The notes under the pieces: generated by a model | Database searches by the model: none | Seen by the model: only the letters and a program-made list of their open reading frames with translations | Told to the model about the DNA's origin: nothing | NCBI GenBank assembly: GCA_951802425.1 | Contig: OX637799.1 | Location: forward strand, 3,596,001 to 3,660,000 | Direction of reading: 5' to 3' | Length of the DNA stretch: 64,000 nucleotides | Source: Clavaria fumosa | Lineage: Eukaryota > Basidiomycota > Agaricomycetes > Agaricales > Clavariaceae | Translations under genes and position numbers: made by a program | Shown: positions 44,831 through 58,594 of the stretch, piece by piece | Layout: every line of letters starts with the position of its first letter | Position numbering within the stretch: the first letter of the stretch is position 1

Positions 44831-47800
44831 AACAGCATAGTCCTTGTGCAGATGGAGTATCTGCACTTTCTTTCACTGCAAGCTAACCACTCAAGCTAGT
44901 CTTTTGAAATTTTGTGTGCCTATATCTACCCCTCTTATCCTCAATTTCCATGGTTTACATTTTCCCAAAACTCATTTCCCAATGCATGCCAAAGCTGCTG
45001 ACCAACCCAGTCAAAATTCTCCCGTTTATCAAAACCAACCATAGGATTCCAAAACAATTGCAATGCTATACTGGGCCATCCCATACCTATCATATTCCAT
45101 CCCTCTCTCCCCCCTCCCATCACCCACAAAGCAACAATTCCAGCATATAGTCAGAATCCAGTTCTCACATCCTCACACAAGTTTGTACTTGTGGTGGCAC
45201 CTAAATCAAATGGGATCACATTGAAAGATTGAGTATAGTGCATGAATAATACACCCTGACTTTGTTTCAATTACTCTGCCACATCCAGGACTACAGTTGC
45301 CTTCCTACAAACCTAAACAACACAAGTACCCCTACAAATTTGCAGGCCTCACAGCACAAGATCTAACTGTGAAAATCTCTTGAAATTGATCATGGATGCT
45401 CTAAATGATGACCACTATCATATAACATGCTAAACAGACTAAACTGTTTTTCTGCGAATGGTCCCTTGTTGCTCCTATCCTAACAGCATAGTCCTTGTGC
45501 AGATGGAGTATCTGCGCTTTCTTTCACTGCAAGCTAACCACTCAAGCTAGTCTTTTGAAATTTTGTGTGCCTATATCTACCCCTCTTATCCTCAATTTCC
45601 ATGGTTTACATTTTCCCAAAACTCATTTCCCAATGCATGCCAAAGCTGCTGACCAACCCAGTCAAAATTCTCCCGTTTATCAAAACCAACCATAGGATTC
45701 CAAAACAATTGCAATGCTATACTGGGCCATCCCATACCTATCATATTCCATCCCTCTCTCCCCCCTCCCATCACCCACAAAGCAACAATTCCAGCATATA
45801 GTCAGAATCCAGTTCTCACATCCTCACACAAGTTTGTACTTGTGGTGGCACCTAAATCAAATGGGATCACATTGAAAGATTGAGTATAGTGCATGAATAA
45901 TACACCCTGACTTTGTTTCAATTACTCTGCCACATCCAGGACTACAGTTGCCTTCCTACAAACCTAAACAACACAAGTACCCCTACAAATTTGCAGGCCT
46001 CACAGCACAAGATCTAACTGTGAAAATCTCTTGAAATTGATCATGGATGCTCTAAATGATGACCACTATCATATAACATGCTAAACAGACTAAACTGTTT
46101 TTCTGCGAATGGTCCCTTGTTGCTCCTATCCTAACAGCATAGTCCTTGTGCAGATGGAGTATCTGCGCTTTCTTTCACTGCAAGCTAACCACTCAAGCTA
46201 GTCTTTTGAAATTTTGTGTGCCTATATCTACCCCTCTTATCCTCAATTTCCATGGTTTACATTTTCCCAAAACTCATTTCCCAATGCATGCCAAAGCTGC
46301 TGACCAACCCAGTCAAAATTCTCCCGTTTATCAAAACCAACCATAGGATTCCAAAACAATTGCAATGCTATACTGGGCCATCCCATACCTATCATATTCC
46401 ATCCCTCTCTCCCCCCTCCCATCACCCACAAAGCAACAATTCCAGCATATAGTCAGAATCCAGTTCTCACATCCTCACACAAGTTTGTACTTGTGGTGGC
46501 ACCTAAATCAAATGGGATCACATTGAAAGATTGAGTATAGTGCATGAATAATACACCCTGACTTTGTTTCAATTACTCTGCCACATCCAGGACTACAGTT
46601 GCCTTCCTACAAACCTAAACAACACAAGTACCCCTACAAATTTGCAGGCCTCACAGCACAAGATCTAACCGTGAAAATCTCTTGAAATTGATCATGGATG
46701 CTCTAAATGATGACCACTATCATATAACATGCTAAACAGACTAAACTGTTTTTCTGCGAATGGTCCCTTGTTGCTCCTATCCTAACAGCATAGTCCTTGT
46801 GCAGATGGAGTATCTGCGCTTTCTTTCACTGCAAGCTAACCACTCAAGCTAGTCTTTTGAAATTTTGTGTGCCTATATCTACCCCTCTTATCCTCAATTT
46901 CCATGGTTTACATTTTCCCAAAACTCATTTCCCAATGCATGCCAAAGCTGCTGACCAACCCAGTCAAAATTCTCCCGTTTATCAAAACCAACCATAGGAT
47001 TCCAAAACAATTGCAATGCTATACTGGGCCATCCCATACCTATCATATTCCATCCCTCTCTCCCCCCTCCCATCACCCACAAAGCAACAATTCCAGCATA
47101 TAGTCAGAATCCAGTTCTCACATCCTCACACAAGTTTGTACTTGTGGTGGCACCTAAATCAAATGGGATCACATTGAAAGATTGAGTATAGTGCATGAAT
47201 AATACACCCTGACTTTGTTTCAATTACTCTGCCACATCCAGGACTACAGTTGCCTTCCTACAAACCTAAACAACACAAGTACCCCTACAAATTTGCAGGC
47301 CTCACAGCACAAGATCTAACCGTGAAAATCTCTTGAAATTGATCATGGATGCTCTAAATGATGACCACTATCATATAACATGCTAAACAGACTAAACTGT
47401 TTTTCTGCGAATGGTCCCTTGTTGCTCCTATCCTAACAGCATAGTCCTTGTGCAGATGGAGTATCTGCGCTTTCTTTCACTGCAAGCTAACCACTCAAGC
47501 TAGTCTTTTGAAATTTTGTGTGCCTATATCTACCCCTCTTATCCTCAATTTCCATGGTTTACATTTTCCCAAAACTCATTTCCCAATGCATGCCAAAGCT
47601 GCTGACCAACCCAGTCAAAATTCTCCCGTTTATCAAAACCAACCATAGGATTCCAAAACAATTGCAATGCTATACTGGGCCATCCCATACCTATCATATT
47701 CCATCCCTCTCTCCCCCCTCCCATCACCCACAAAGCAACAATTCCAGCATATAGTCAGAATCCAGTTCTCACATCCTCACACAAGTTTGTACTTGTGGTG

Positions 47801-50800
47801 GCACCTAAATCAAATGGGATCACATTGAAAGATTGAGTATAGTGCATGAATAATACACCCTGACTTTGTTTCAATTACTCTGCCACATCCAGGACTACAG
47901 TTGCCTTCCTACAAACCTAAACAACACAAGTACCCCTACAAATTTGCAGGCCTCACAGCACAAGATCTAACTGTGAAAATCTCTTGAAATTGATCATGGA
48001 TGCTCTAAATGATGACCACTATCATATAACATGCTAAACAGACTAAACTGTTTTTCTGCGAATGGTCCCTTGTTGCTCCTATCCTAACAGCATAGTCCTT
48101 GTGCAGATGGAGTATCTGCGCTTTCTTTCACTGCAAGCTAACCACTCAAGCTAGTCTTTTGAAATTTTGTGTGCCTATATCTACCCCTCTTATCCTCAAT
48201 TTCCATGGTTTACATTTTCCCAAAACTCATTTCCCAATGCATGCCAAAGCTGCTGACCAACCCAGTCAAAATTCTCCCGTTTATCAAAACCAACCATAGG
48301 ATTCCAAAACAATTGCAATGCTATACTGGGCCATCCCATACCTATCATATTCCATCCCTCTCTCCCCCCTCCCATCACCCACAAAGCAACAATTCCAGCA
48401 TATAGTCAGAATCCAGTTCTCACATCCTCACACAAGTTTGTACTTGTGGTGGCACCTAAATCAAATGGGATCACATTGAAAGATTGAGTATAGTGCATGA
48501 ATAATACACCCTGACTTTGTTTCAATTACTCTGCCACATCCAGGACTACAGTTGCCTTCCTACAAACCTAAACAACACAAGTACCCCTACAAATTTGCAG
48601 GCCTCACAGCACAAGATCTAACCGTGAAAATCTCTTGAAATTGATCATGGATGCTCTAAATGATGACCACTATCATATAACATGCTAAACAGACTAAACT
48701 GTTTTTCTGCGAATGGTCCCTTGTTGCTCCTATCCTAACAGCATAGTCCTTGTGCAGATGGAGTATCTGCGCTTTCTTTCACTGCAAGCTAACCACTCAA
48801 GCTAGTCTTTTGAAATTTTGTGTGCCTATATCTACCCCTCTTATCCTCAATTTCCATGGTTTACATTTTCCCAAAACTCATTTCCCAATGCATGCCAAAG
48901 CTGCTGACCAACCCAGTCAAAATTCTCCCGTTTATCAAAACCAACCATAGGATTCCAAAACAATTGCAATGCTATACTGGGCCATCCCATACCTATCATA
49001 TTCCATCCCTCTCTCCCCCCTCCCATCACCCACAAAGCAACAATTCCAGCATATAGTCAGAATCCAGTTCTCACATCCTCACACAAGTTTGTACTTGTGG
49101 TGGCACCTAAATCAAATGGGATCACATTGAAAGATTGAGTATAGTGCATGAATAATACACCCTGACTTTGTTTCAATTACTCTGCCACATCCAGGACTAC
49201 AGTTGCCTTCCTACAAACCTAAACAACACAAGTACCCCTACAAATTTGCAGGCCTCACAGCACAAGATCTAACCGTGAAAATCTCTTGAAATTGATCATG
49301 GATGCTCTAAATGATGACCACTATCATATAACATGCTAAACAGACTAAACTGTTTTTCTGCGAATGGTCCCTTGTTGCTCCTATCCTAACAGCATAGTCC
49401 TTGTGCAGATGGAGTATCTGCGCTTTCTTTCACTGCAAGCTAACCACTCAAGCTAGTCTTTTGAAATTTTGTGTGCCTATATCTACCCCTCTTATCCTCA
49501 ATTTCCATGGTTTACATTTTCCCAAAACTCATTTCCCAATGCATGCCAAAGCTGCTGACCAACCCAGTCAAAATTCTCCCGTTTATCAAAACCAACCATA
49601 GGATTCCAAAACAATTGCAATGCTATACTGGGCCATCCCATACCTATCATATTCCATCCCTCTCTCCCCCCTCCCATCACCCACAAAGCAACAATTCCAG
49701 CATATAGTCAGAATCCAGTTCTCACATCCTCACACAAGTTTGTACTTGTGGTGGCACCTAAATCAAATGGGATCACATTGAAAGATTGAGTATAGTGCAT
49801 GAATAATACACCCTGACTTTGTTTCAATTACTCTGCCACATCCAGGACTACAGTTGCCTTCCTACAAACCTAAACAACACAAGTACCCCTACAAATTTGC
49901 AGGCCTCACAGCACAAGATCTAACCGTGAAAATCTCTTGAAATTGATCATGGATGCTCTAAATGATGACCACTATCATATAACATGCTAAACAGACTAAA
50001 CTGTTTTTCTGCGAATGGTCCCTTGTTGCTCCTATCCTAACAGCATAGTCCTTGTGCAGATGGAGTATCTGCGCTTTCTTTCACTGCAAGCTAACCACTC
50101 AAGCTAGTCTTTTGAAATTTTGTGTGCCTATATCTACCCCTCTTATCCTCAATTTCCATGGTTTACATTTTCCCAAAACTCATTTCCCAATGCATGCCAA
50201 AGCTGCTGACCAACCCAGTCAAAATTCTCCCGTTTATCAAAACCAACCATAGGATTCCAAAACAATTGCAATGCTATACTGGGCCATCCCATACCTATCA
50301 TATTCCATCCCTCTCTCCCCCCTCCCATCACCCACAAAGCAACAATTCCAGCATATAGTCAGAATCCAGTTCTCACATCCTCACACAAGTTTGTACTTGT
50401 GGTGGCACCTAAATCAAATGGGATCACATTGAAAGATTGAGTATAGTGCATGAATAATACACCCTGACTTTGTTTCAATTACTCTGCCACATCCAGGACT
50501 ACAGTTGCCTTCCTACAAACCTAAACAACACAAGTACCCCTACAAATTTGCAGGCCTCACAGCACAAGATCTAACCGTGAAAATCTCTTGAAATTGATCA
50601 TGGATGCTCTAAATGATGACCACTATCATATAACATGCTAAACAGACTAAACTGTTTTTCTGCGAATGGTCCCTTGTTGCTCCTATCCTAACAGCATAGT
50701 CCTTGTGCAGATGGAGTATCTGCGCTTTCTTTCACTGCAAGCTAACCACTCAAGCTAGTCTTTTGAAATTTTGTGTGCCTATATCTACCCCTCTTATCCT

Positions 50801-53800
50801 CAATTTCCATGGTTTACATTTTCCCAAAACTCATTTCCCAATGCATGCCAAAGCTGCTGACCAACCCAGTCAAAATTCTCCCGTTTATCAAAACCAACCA
50901 TAGGATTCCAAAACAATTGCAATGCTATACTGGGCCATCCCATACCTATCATATTCCATCCCTCTCTCCCCCCTCCCATCACCCACAAAGCAACAATTCC
51001 AGCATATAGTCAGAATCCAGTTCTCACATCCTCACACAAGTTTGTACTTGTGGTGGCACCTAAATCAAATGGGATCACATTGAAAGATTGAGTATAGTGC
51101 ATGAATAATACACCCTGACTTTGTTTCAATTACTCTGCCACATCCAGGACTACAGTTGCCTTCCTACAAACCTAAACAACACAAGTACCCCTACAAATTT
51201 GCAGGCCTCACAGCACAAGATCTAACCGTGAAAATCTCTTGAAATTGATCATGGATGCTCTAAATGATGACCACTATCATATAACATGCTAAACAGACTA
51301 AACTGTTTTTCTGCGAATGGTCCCTTGTTGCTCCTATCCTAACAGCATAGTCCTTGTGCAGATGGAGTATCTGCGCTTTCTTTCACTGCAAGCTAACCAC
51401 TCAAGCTAGTCTTTTGAAATTTTGTGTGCCTATATCTACCCCTCTTATCCTCAATTTCCATGGTTTACATTTTCCCAAAACTCATTTCCCAATGCATGCC
51501 AAAGCTGCTGACCAACCCAGTCAAAATTCTCCCGTTTATCAAAACCAACCATAGGATTCCAAAACAATTGCAATGCTATACTGGGCCATCCCATACCTAT
51601 CATATTCCATCCCTCTCTCCCCCCTCCCATCACCCACAAAGCAACAATTCCAGCATATAGTCAGAATCCAGTTCTCACATCCTCACACAAGTTTGTACTT
51701 GTGGTGGCACCTAAATCAAATGGGATCACATTGAAAGATTGAGTATAGTGCATGAATAATACACCCTGACTTTGTTTCAATTACTCTGCCACATCCAGGA
51801 CTACAGTTGCCTTCCTACAAACCTAAACAACACAAGTACCCCTACAAATTTGCAGGCCTCACAGCACAAGATCTAACTGTGAAAATCTCTTGAAATTGAT
51901 CATGGATGCTCTAAATGATGACCACTATCATATAACATGCTAAACAGACTAAACTGTTTTTCTGCGAATGGTCCCTTGTTGCTCCTATCCTAACAGCATA
52001 GTCCTTGTGCAGATGGAGTATCTGCGCTTTCTTTCACTGCAAGCTAACCACTCAAGCTAGTCTTTTGAAATTTTGTGTGCCTATATCTACCCCTCTTATC
52101 CTCAATTTCCATGGTTTACATTTTCCCAAAACTCATTTCCCAATGCATGCCAAAGCTGCTGACCAACCCAGTCAAAATTCTCCCGTTTATCAAAACCAAC
52201 CATAGGATTCCAAAACAATTGCAATGCTATACTGGGCCATCCCATACCTATCATATTCCATCCCTCTCTCCCCCCTCCCATCACCCACAAAGCAACAATT
52301 CCAGCATATAGTCAGAATCCAGTTCTCACATCCTCACACAAGTTTGTACTTGTGGTGGCACCTAAATCAAATGGGATCACATTGAAAGATTGAGTATAGT
52401 GCATGAATAATACACCCTGACTTTGTTTCAATTACTCTGCCACATCCAGGACTACAGTTGCCTTCCTACAAACCTAAACAACACAAGTACCCCTACAAAT
52501 TTGCAGGCCTCACAGCACAAGATCTAACCGTGAAAATCTCTTGAAATTGATCATGGATGCTCTAAATGATGACCACTATCATATAACATGCTAAACAGAC
52601 TAAACTGTTTTTCTGCGAATGGTCCCTTGTTGCTCCTATCCTAACAGCATAGTCCTTGTGCAGATGGAGTATCTGCGCTTTCTTTCACTGCAAGCTAACC
52701 ACTCAAGCTAGTCTTTTGAAATTTTGTGTGCCTATATCTACCCCTCTTATCCTCAATTTCCATGGTTTACATTTTCCCAAAACTCATTTCCCAATGCATG
52801 CCAAAGCTGCTGACCAACCCAGTCAAAATTCTCCCGTTTATCAAAACCAACCATAGGATTCCAAAACAATTGCAATGCTATACTGGGCCATCCCATACCT
52901 ATCATATTCCATCCCTCTCTCCCCCCTCCCATCACCCACAAAGCAACAATTCCAGCATATAGTCAGAATCCAGTTCTCACATCCTCACACAAGTTTGTAC
53001 TTGTGGTGGCACCTAAATCAAATGGGATCACATTGAAAGATTGAGTATAGTGCATGAATAATACACCCTGACTTTGTTTCAATTACTCTGCCACATCCAG
53101 GACTACAGTTGCCTTCCTACAAACCTAAACAACACAAGTACCCCTACAAATTTGCAGGCCTCACAGCACAAGATCTAACCGTGAAAATCTCTTGAAATTG
53201 ATCATGGATGCTCTAAATGATGACCACTATCATATAACATGCTAAACAGACTAAACTGTTTTTCTGCGAATGGTCCCTTGTTGCTCCTATCCTAACAGCA
53301 TAGTCCTTGTGCAGATGGAGTATCTGCGCTTTCTTTCACTGCAAGCTAACCACTCAAGCTAGTCTTTTGAAATTTTGTGTGCCTATATCTACCCCTCTTA
53401 TCCTCAATTTCCATGGTTTACATTTTCCCAAAACTCATTTCCCAATGCATGCCAAAGCTGCTGACCAACCCAGTCAAAATTCTCCCGTTTATCAAAACCA
53501 ACCATAGGATTCCAAAACAATTGCAATGCTATACTGGGCCATCCCATACCTATCATATTCCATCCCTCTCTCCCCCCTCCCATCACCCACAAAGCAACAA
53601 TTCCAGCATATAGTCAGAATCCAGTTCTCACATCCTCACACAAGTTTGTACTTGTGGTGGCACCTAAATCAAATGGGATCACATTGAAAGATTGAGTATA
53701 GTGCATGAATAATACACCCTGACTTTGTTTCAATTACTCTGCCACATCCAGGACTACAGTTGCCTTCCTACAAACCTAAACAACACAAGTACCCCTACAA

Positions 53801-55604
53801 ATTTGCAGGCCTCACAGCACAAGATCTAACCGTGAAAATCTCTTGAAATTGATCATGGATGCTCTAAATGATGACCACTATCATATAACATGCTAAACAG
53901 ACTAAACTGTTTTTCTGCGAATGGTCCCTTGTTGCTCCTATCCTAACAGCATAGTCCTTGTGCAGATGGAGTATCTGCGCTTTCTTTCACTGCAAGCTAA
54001 CCACTCAAGCTAGTCTTTTGAAATTTTGTGTGCCTATATCTACCCCTCTTATCCTCAATTTCCATGGTTTACATTTTCCCAAAACTCATTTCCCAATGCA
54101 TGCCAAAGCTGCTGACCAACCCAGTCAAAATTCTCCCGTTTATCAAAACCAACCATAGGATTCCAAAACAATTGCAATGCTATACTGGGCCATCCCATAC
54201 CTATCATATTCCATCCCTCTCTCCCCCCTCCCATCACCCACAAAGCAACAATTCCAGCATATAGTCAGAATCCAGTTCTCACATCCTCACACAAGTTTGT
54301 ACTTGTGGTGGCACCTAAATCAAATGGGATCACATTGAAAGATTGAGTATAGTGCATGAATAATACACCCTGACTTTGTTTCAATTACTCTGCCACATCC
54401 AGGACTACAGTTGCCTTCCTACAAACCTAAACAACACAAGTACCCCTACAAATTTGCAGGCCTCACAGCACAAGATCTAACCGTGAAAATCTCTTGAAAT
54501 TGATCATGGATGCTCTAAATGATGACCACTATCATATAACATGCTAAACAGACTAAACTGTTTTTCTGCGAATGGTCCCTTGTTGCTCCTATCCTAACAG
54601 CATAGTCCTTGTGCAGATGGAGTATCTGCGCTTTCTTTCACTGCAAGCTAACCACTCAAGCTAGTCTTTTGAAATTTTGTGTGCCTATATCTACCCCTCT
54701 TATCCTCAATTTCCATGGTTTACATTTTCCCAAAACTCATTTCCCAATGCATGCCAAAGCTGCTGACCAACCCAGTCAAAATTCTCCCGTTTATCAAAAC
54801 CAACCATAGGATTCCAAAACAATTGCAATGCTATACTGGGCCATCCCATACCTATCATATTCCATCCCTCTCTCCCCCCTCCCATCACCCACAAAGCAAC
54901 AATTCCAGCATATAGTCAGAATCCAGTTCTCACATCCTCACACAAGTTTGTACTTGTGGTGGCACCTAAATCAAATGGGATCACATTGAAAGATTGAGTA
55001 TAGTGCATGAATAATACACCCTGACTTTGTTTCAATTACTCTGCCACATCCAGGACTACAGTTGCCTTCCTACAAACCTAAACAACACAAGTACCCCTAC
55101 AAATTTGCAGGCCTCACAGCACAAGATCTAACCGTGAAAATCTCTTGAAATTGATCATGGATGCTCTAAATGATGACCACTATCATATAACATGCTAAAC
55201 AGACTAAACTGTTTTTCTGCGAATGGTCCCTTGTTGCTCCTATCCTAACAGCATAGTCCTTGTGCAGATGGAGTATCTGCGCTTTCTTTCACTGCAAGCT
55301 AACCACTCAAGCTAGTCTTTTGAAATTTTGTGTGCCTATATCTACCCCTCTTATCCTCAATTTCCATGGTTTACATTTTCCCAAAACTCATTTCCCAATG
55401 CATGCCAAAGCTGCTGACCAACCCAGTCAAAATTCTCCCGTTTATCAAAACCAACCATAGGATTCCAAAACAATTGCAATGCTATACTGGGCCATCCCAT
55501 ACCTATCATATTCCATCCCTCTCTCCCCCCTCCCATCACCCACAAAGCAACAATTCCAGCATATAGTCAGAATCCAGTTCTCACATCCTCACACAAGTTT
55601 GTAC
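44831..55604 (+). repeat. Satellite array, about 16.5 units of 651 bp
   Basis: Near-identical units repeat every 651 bp exactly, from AACAGCATAGTCCTTGTGCAG to a break after CACACAAGTTTGTAC. The only recurrent variants I noticed are TCTAACTGTG against TCTAACCGTG and, in the first unit, TATCTGCACTTTC against TATCTGCGCTTTC. Each unit has small frames of 62-78 codons on both strands, with no start context or motif and not extending across units, so they are not treated as genes. The homogeneity points to recent amplification or gene conversion. The true copy number may be larger if the assembly collapsed it. Confidence 0.95.
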
Positions 55605-56059
55605 CTAGCAGTGGCACCCCGACAAGGACCCCACATGAAATATTCCCCAGAAAAAAAGTCCCCCCTTTTAGTCCTCACTATGTCTTTGATGATGTGTACT
55701 CTCATTTGGTGCTTTTCCTCAAAACTTTTTTTTTACCACAAGAATTCATTTAGGGTTCCTGGGGTCTTCCAGCAAAATTTGAAATATAGTAGCTGTGAAG
55801 TAGTTATTAGAAGAACATATGCAGCTGACTGATAGCTGCATATATGAATGTTGATGTTGTCATGTCATGAGGTGGGTCACATGGTGATGCTTGTGACCCT
55901 GGGTAATACTGGTAATGTGAATAAGACTAATGTATTCATGTGGCATAATGTGCCAGATGAAGGGATTGTGCCATGGCATATCATACATAGTATTGGAGGC
56001 GCTGGTGTGCCATCATTGTTGTTAGCTGCTGGTGCATCATCATTGTTGTTAGCTGCTGG
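55605..56059. other. Spacer with no recognised feature
   Basis: Unique-looking AT-rich sequence between the satellite and the next LTR. It ends with a 28-bp tandem duplication (CATCATTGTTGTTAGCTGCTGGTG, about 56010-56060) directly at the LTR boundary. No supported gene. Confidence 0.4.
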
Positions 56060-56430
56060 TGTTAGGATGGCTTACCTAAGCCATCCCAAAGAGGAGTTGT
56101 GGAGAAACTGGGGAGGCTCGTTGGAAGGCCACATGACCTGTGGCTGAGAGTCAGATTACTTAATCCCCAAAGTCACCTGACCTGCTCCTTGGCATGTCAC
56201 ATGATCCAAGGGTCCAAGCATGAGAACACCAGCAAGTGCTGAAGCATTCACTATAAGTACTTCACCTTTTCCTTTTTTGTACTCTTTTCCCCTTATCTTA
56301 GTATTGTCATCATGACCTTACCCTTAAGTTGTGTGAGACCCAGTCTGATATAATACTAAGATCTGCCCATCTGCCCTAGCCCTGTGTCCTAACCCAGCTA
56401 GCCTAGACCCTTAATTTCAAACTGTGACAC
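56060..56430 (+). mobile_element. 5' LTR of an internally deleted gypsy element
   Basis: Starts TGTTAGGATGGCTTACC and matches 58595-58884 for about 290 bp (AAGCCATCCCAAAGAGGAG, CACATGACCTGTGGCTGAG, TGTACTCTTTTCCCC). The right limit is approximate because the other copy is truncated. Confidence 0.65.
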
Positions 56431-56645
56431 ATTGTCACAGCTCAGCCCCTATCATCCTCTTCTCCTTTTCCTTGCCTGTGGTGTGTAACAGAACCACATG
56501 AAATTTTTACTGTGTGTAGATACACATGACCCAACCTGGAGGATGACTGTGACCCTCTCTGAGTGATACCAAGTGCCCAGCAACACCACCCACCACTCAC
56601 TCAAGGCCTGGAACTTTATTTTACAGTGCCACAGATAGTGAATGG

Positions 56646-57050
56646 CATGGGTAACCCATGGGTAAATTTGACTGTACCCGTACCCGCACCTGACAGTACC
56701 CTTACCCATGGGTATGGGTCCACTAAACTGCCGGGTACGGGTACGGGTCTGTACTTCTAACTATGCTATGCACAAATACAATGGTGTCCCACCCATCTGC
56801 CATCTCCTCCTCATCTCCTTCAACTTCAGCCAGTACTGTGACACCCATAACATCATTGTCCTTCACTAGACCTAACTTACTCCACATACCAATGCAAATC
56901 AATGCCCAAGTTGACTGAGCTGACAGCCAAATCTGGACATGCAACAATAGGATCCATGCTGACTGGCTACCCGTGTACCCCTATGAAGGGTACGGGTTTT
57001 GGAAGGGTCCAGAATCCATTACCCGTACCTGCACCTACCCATACCCATGA
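56646..57050. mobile_element. Possible TACCCG-rich MITE or remnant
   Basis: The stretch opens CATGGGTAACCCATGGGTA and closes CTACCCATACCCATG, an imperfect inverted pair. Repeated TACCCG/CGGGTA words lie at both ends. The words resemble the interior of the MITE at 58107-58393, suggesting a related family. No target duplication was found. Confidence 0.35.
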
Positions 57051-57184
57051 AGAAAACCCATGCAATTCACTAGCCATAGATTGATGCTGACCTAGCTGTT
57101 GCCCCCTTCAATGGGTGAAAAGGAACTTTTGTATTTTCCTCTAATCCCTTCACCTCCTGTTTAAGGCAAACCTGACTACCTATA

Positions 57185-57590
57185 CTACAGACCTGGTGAA
57201 GGTCCTCTTTGCTCTGAGCAAAATTGCTGGAGAAGGATTTGCTGTGGAATGAGCAAATATGAAGGTGGAAGAGATCCTGGGTAATGGTGAGGCCAGAACC
57301 TGGGCAGAATTTGTGGATGAGATGGAGCAGGCATTTGATAACCCAAATGACTGTGTGACTGCCCTTGTAGATGTTGCAGGGTTGAAACAGGCATGATGGC
57401 ACCAGAGTTCTTTGGGAAATTTGAGATGCTGTTCTGACAGGCAGAGATGAGTGAAGAGAAGGACTCAGGAATCCTAGTCCATTGGCTGGAATTGAACCTG
57501 AGTAGGAGGTTGGTGGAGTGGATCTATGGTGTCTCCCCAATGCCAGAGACTTATGGAGGATGGAAAGTGCTGGCTTGAATATGGCCAGCA
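57185..57590 (+). pseudogene. Gypsy gag fragment
   Basis: One frame reads LVKVLFALSKIAGEGFAVE, a stop, then EARTWAEFVDEMEQAFDN and PEFFGKFEMLF, a stop, then LVHWLELNLSRRLVEWIYG. Order and spacing match the Gag capsid region of Ty3/gypsy elements. Two or more stops are present. It runs directly into integrase sequence near 57590, marking a large internal deletion. Confidence 0.6.
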
Positions 57591-57593
57591 CCC

Positions 57594-58500
57594 ATGGAAT
57601 GGGGACTCCACCCACCCTCGGAGGTAAACCCTGCTGCAGATGAGTGGATGGTTAAGCTCACAGAGTCCCAAAGAGCAGCCAAGGAAGCAATGGAGAAAGC
57701 AGCAGCAGCAATGAAGAGGAACTATGATGTTGGAAAGTGTCTGAGCCATGAGTACTCTACAGAAGACCTGGTTTGGCTGGATACCTGGAACCTGAAAATG
57801 GACTGGCCCTCCAAGAAGCTTGACCATCAGTGAGCAGGACCCTTCACAATTGAGGAGAAGGTGGGACCAGCAGGGTATTGGCTCAGACTCCCCTGGGTGT
57901 GGCACATCCATCAGGTCTTCAACAATTGAGGAGAAGGTGGGACCAGCAGGGTATTGGCTCAGACTCCCCTGGGTGTGGCACATCCATCAGGTCTTCAACA
58001 AGTTGCTGTTGATGCCATACCATCCCCCTTCCTTCCCTTCTCAGAACCTGCCTCCCCCTCCACCCCATACAATTGACAATGACCACCTGGAGTATGATGT
58101 GGAGGTAGGGTGTGATATGGGTAAACCTGCGGGTATCTCAATGCTGACCCGTACCCGCACCCGGAATGTACCCGTACCTGTACCCAGCGGGTTTACCCAT
58201 CAAAATGAGCCCTAGAACATTGAAAATGGACAGGAATTGAGTGAGGTATGCTTGAAACAGTGGTTTCAGATTGTTATAAGCATATCTCAACCAATTCCTG
58301 TCTGTTTTGGATGTTCTAGGGCTTATTTTAAAGCGCACGGGTCGCAGAATACTTACCTGTACCCTACCCATACCCGTACCCATGTCACACCCTATGTGGA
58401 GGTGATCCTTGATGTCAAGAAGGTGGGGCATGGGTGAAGTACTTGGTGAAGTGGTTGGGATACCCAGTGGAGGAAAACACTTGGGAGCCCTGAACCTCAC
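57594..58500 (+). pseudogene. Gypsy integrase C-terminus and chromodomain, disrupted
   Basis: MVKLTESQRAAKEAMEKAAA, MKRNYDVGKCLSHEYSTEDL and VWLDTWNLKMDWPSKKLDHQ form the integrase C-terminal segment. A 77-bp tandem duplication (57846-57922 and 57923-57999) repeats the following GPAGYWLRLPWVWHIHQVF stretch and shifts the frame. The chromodomain begins EYDVEV before the MITE at 58107 and resumes VILDVKK after it, ending KYLVKWLGYPVEENTWEP. Confidence 0.7.
58107..58393. mobile_element. 287-bp MITE with 17-bp TIRs and 10-bp target duplication
   Basis: The left end AGGGTGTGATATGGGTA matches the reverse complement of the right end, AGGGTGTGACATGGGTA, with one C/T difference. ATGTGGAGGT flanks both sides (58097-58106 and 58394-58403) and occurs once in the expected uninterrupted chromodomain codons. 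A 9-11 bp duplication suggests a Mutator-like family (inference from duplication length). It carries no coding capacity. Confidence 0.85.
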
Positions 58501-58594
58501 TAATGTAACATTGCTTCTTCTGGGATTTCTTCCTCTCCCACCCTGACAAGGCCAAGCTAGCTGGTCAGGACACCCAGCCTTAAGAGGGGGGTGA

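Noticed and set aside
44844..55566. Small frames (62, 66 and 78 codons) repeated every 651 bp
   Set aside because: They exist only because the satellite unit repeats; three overlapping frames on both strands, no motif and no frame preserved across unit borders.
56646..58393. TACCCG/GGGTA repeats as internal telomere sequence
   Set aside because: Words are irregular, occur on both strands and coincide with MITE ends; not the fungal TTAGGG pattern.
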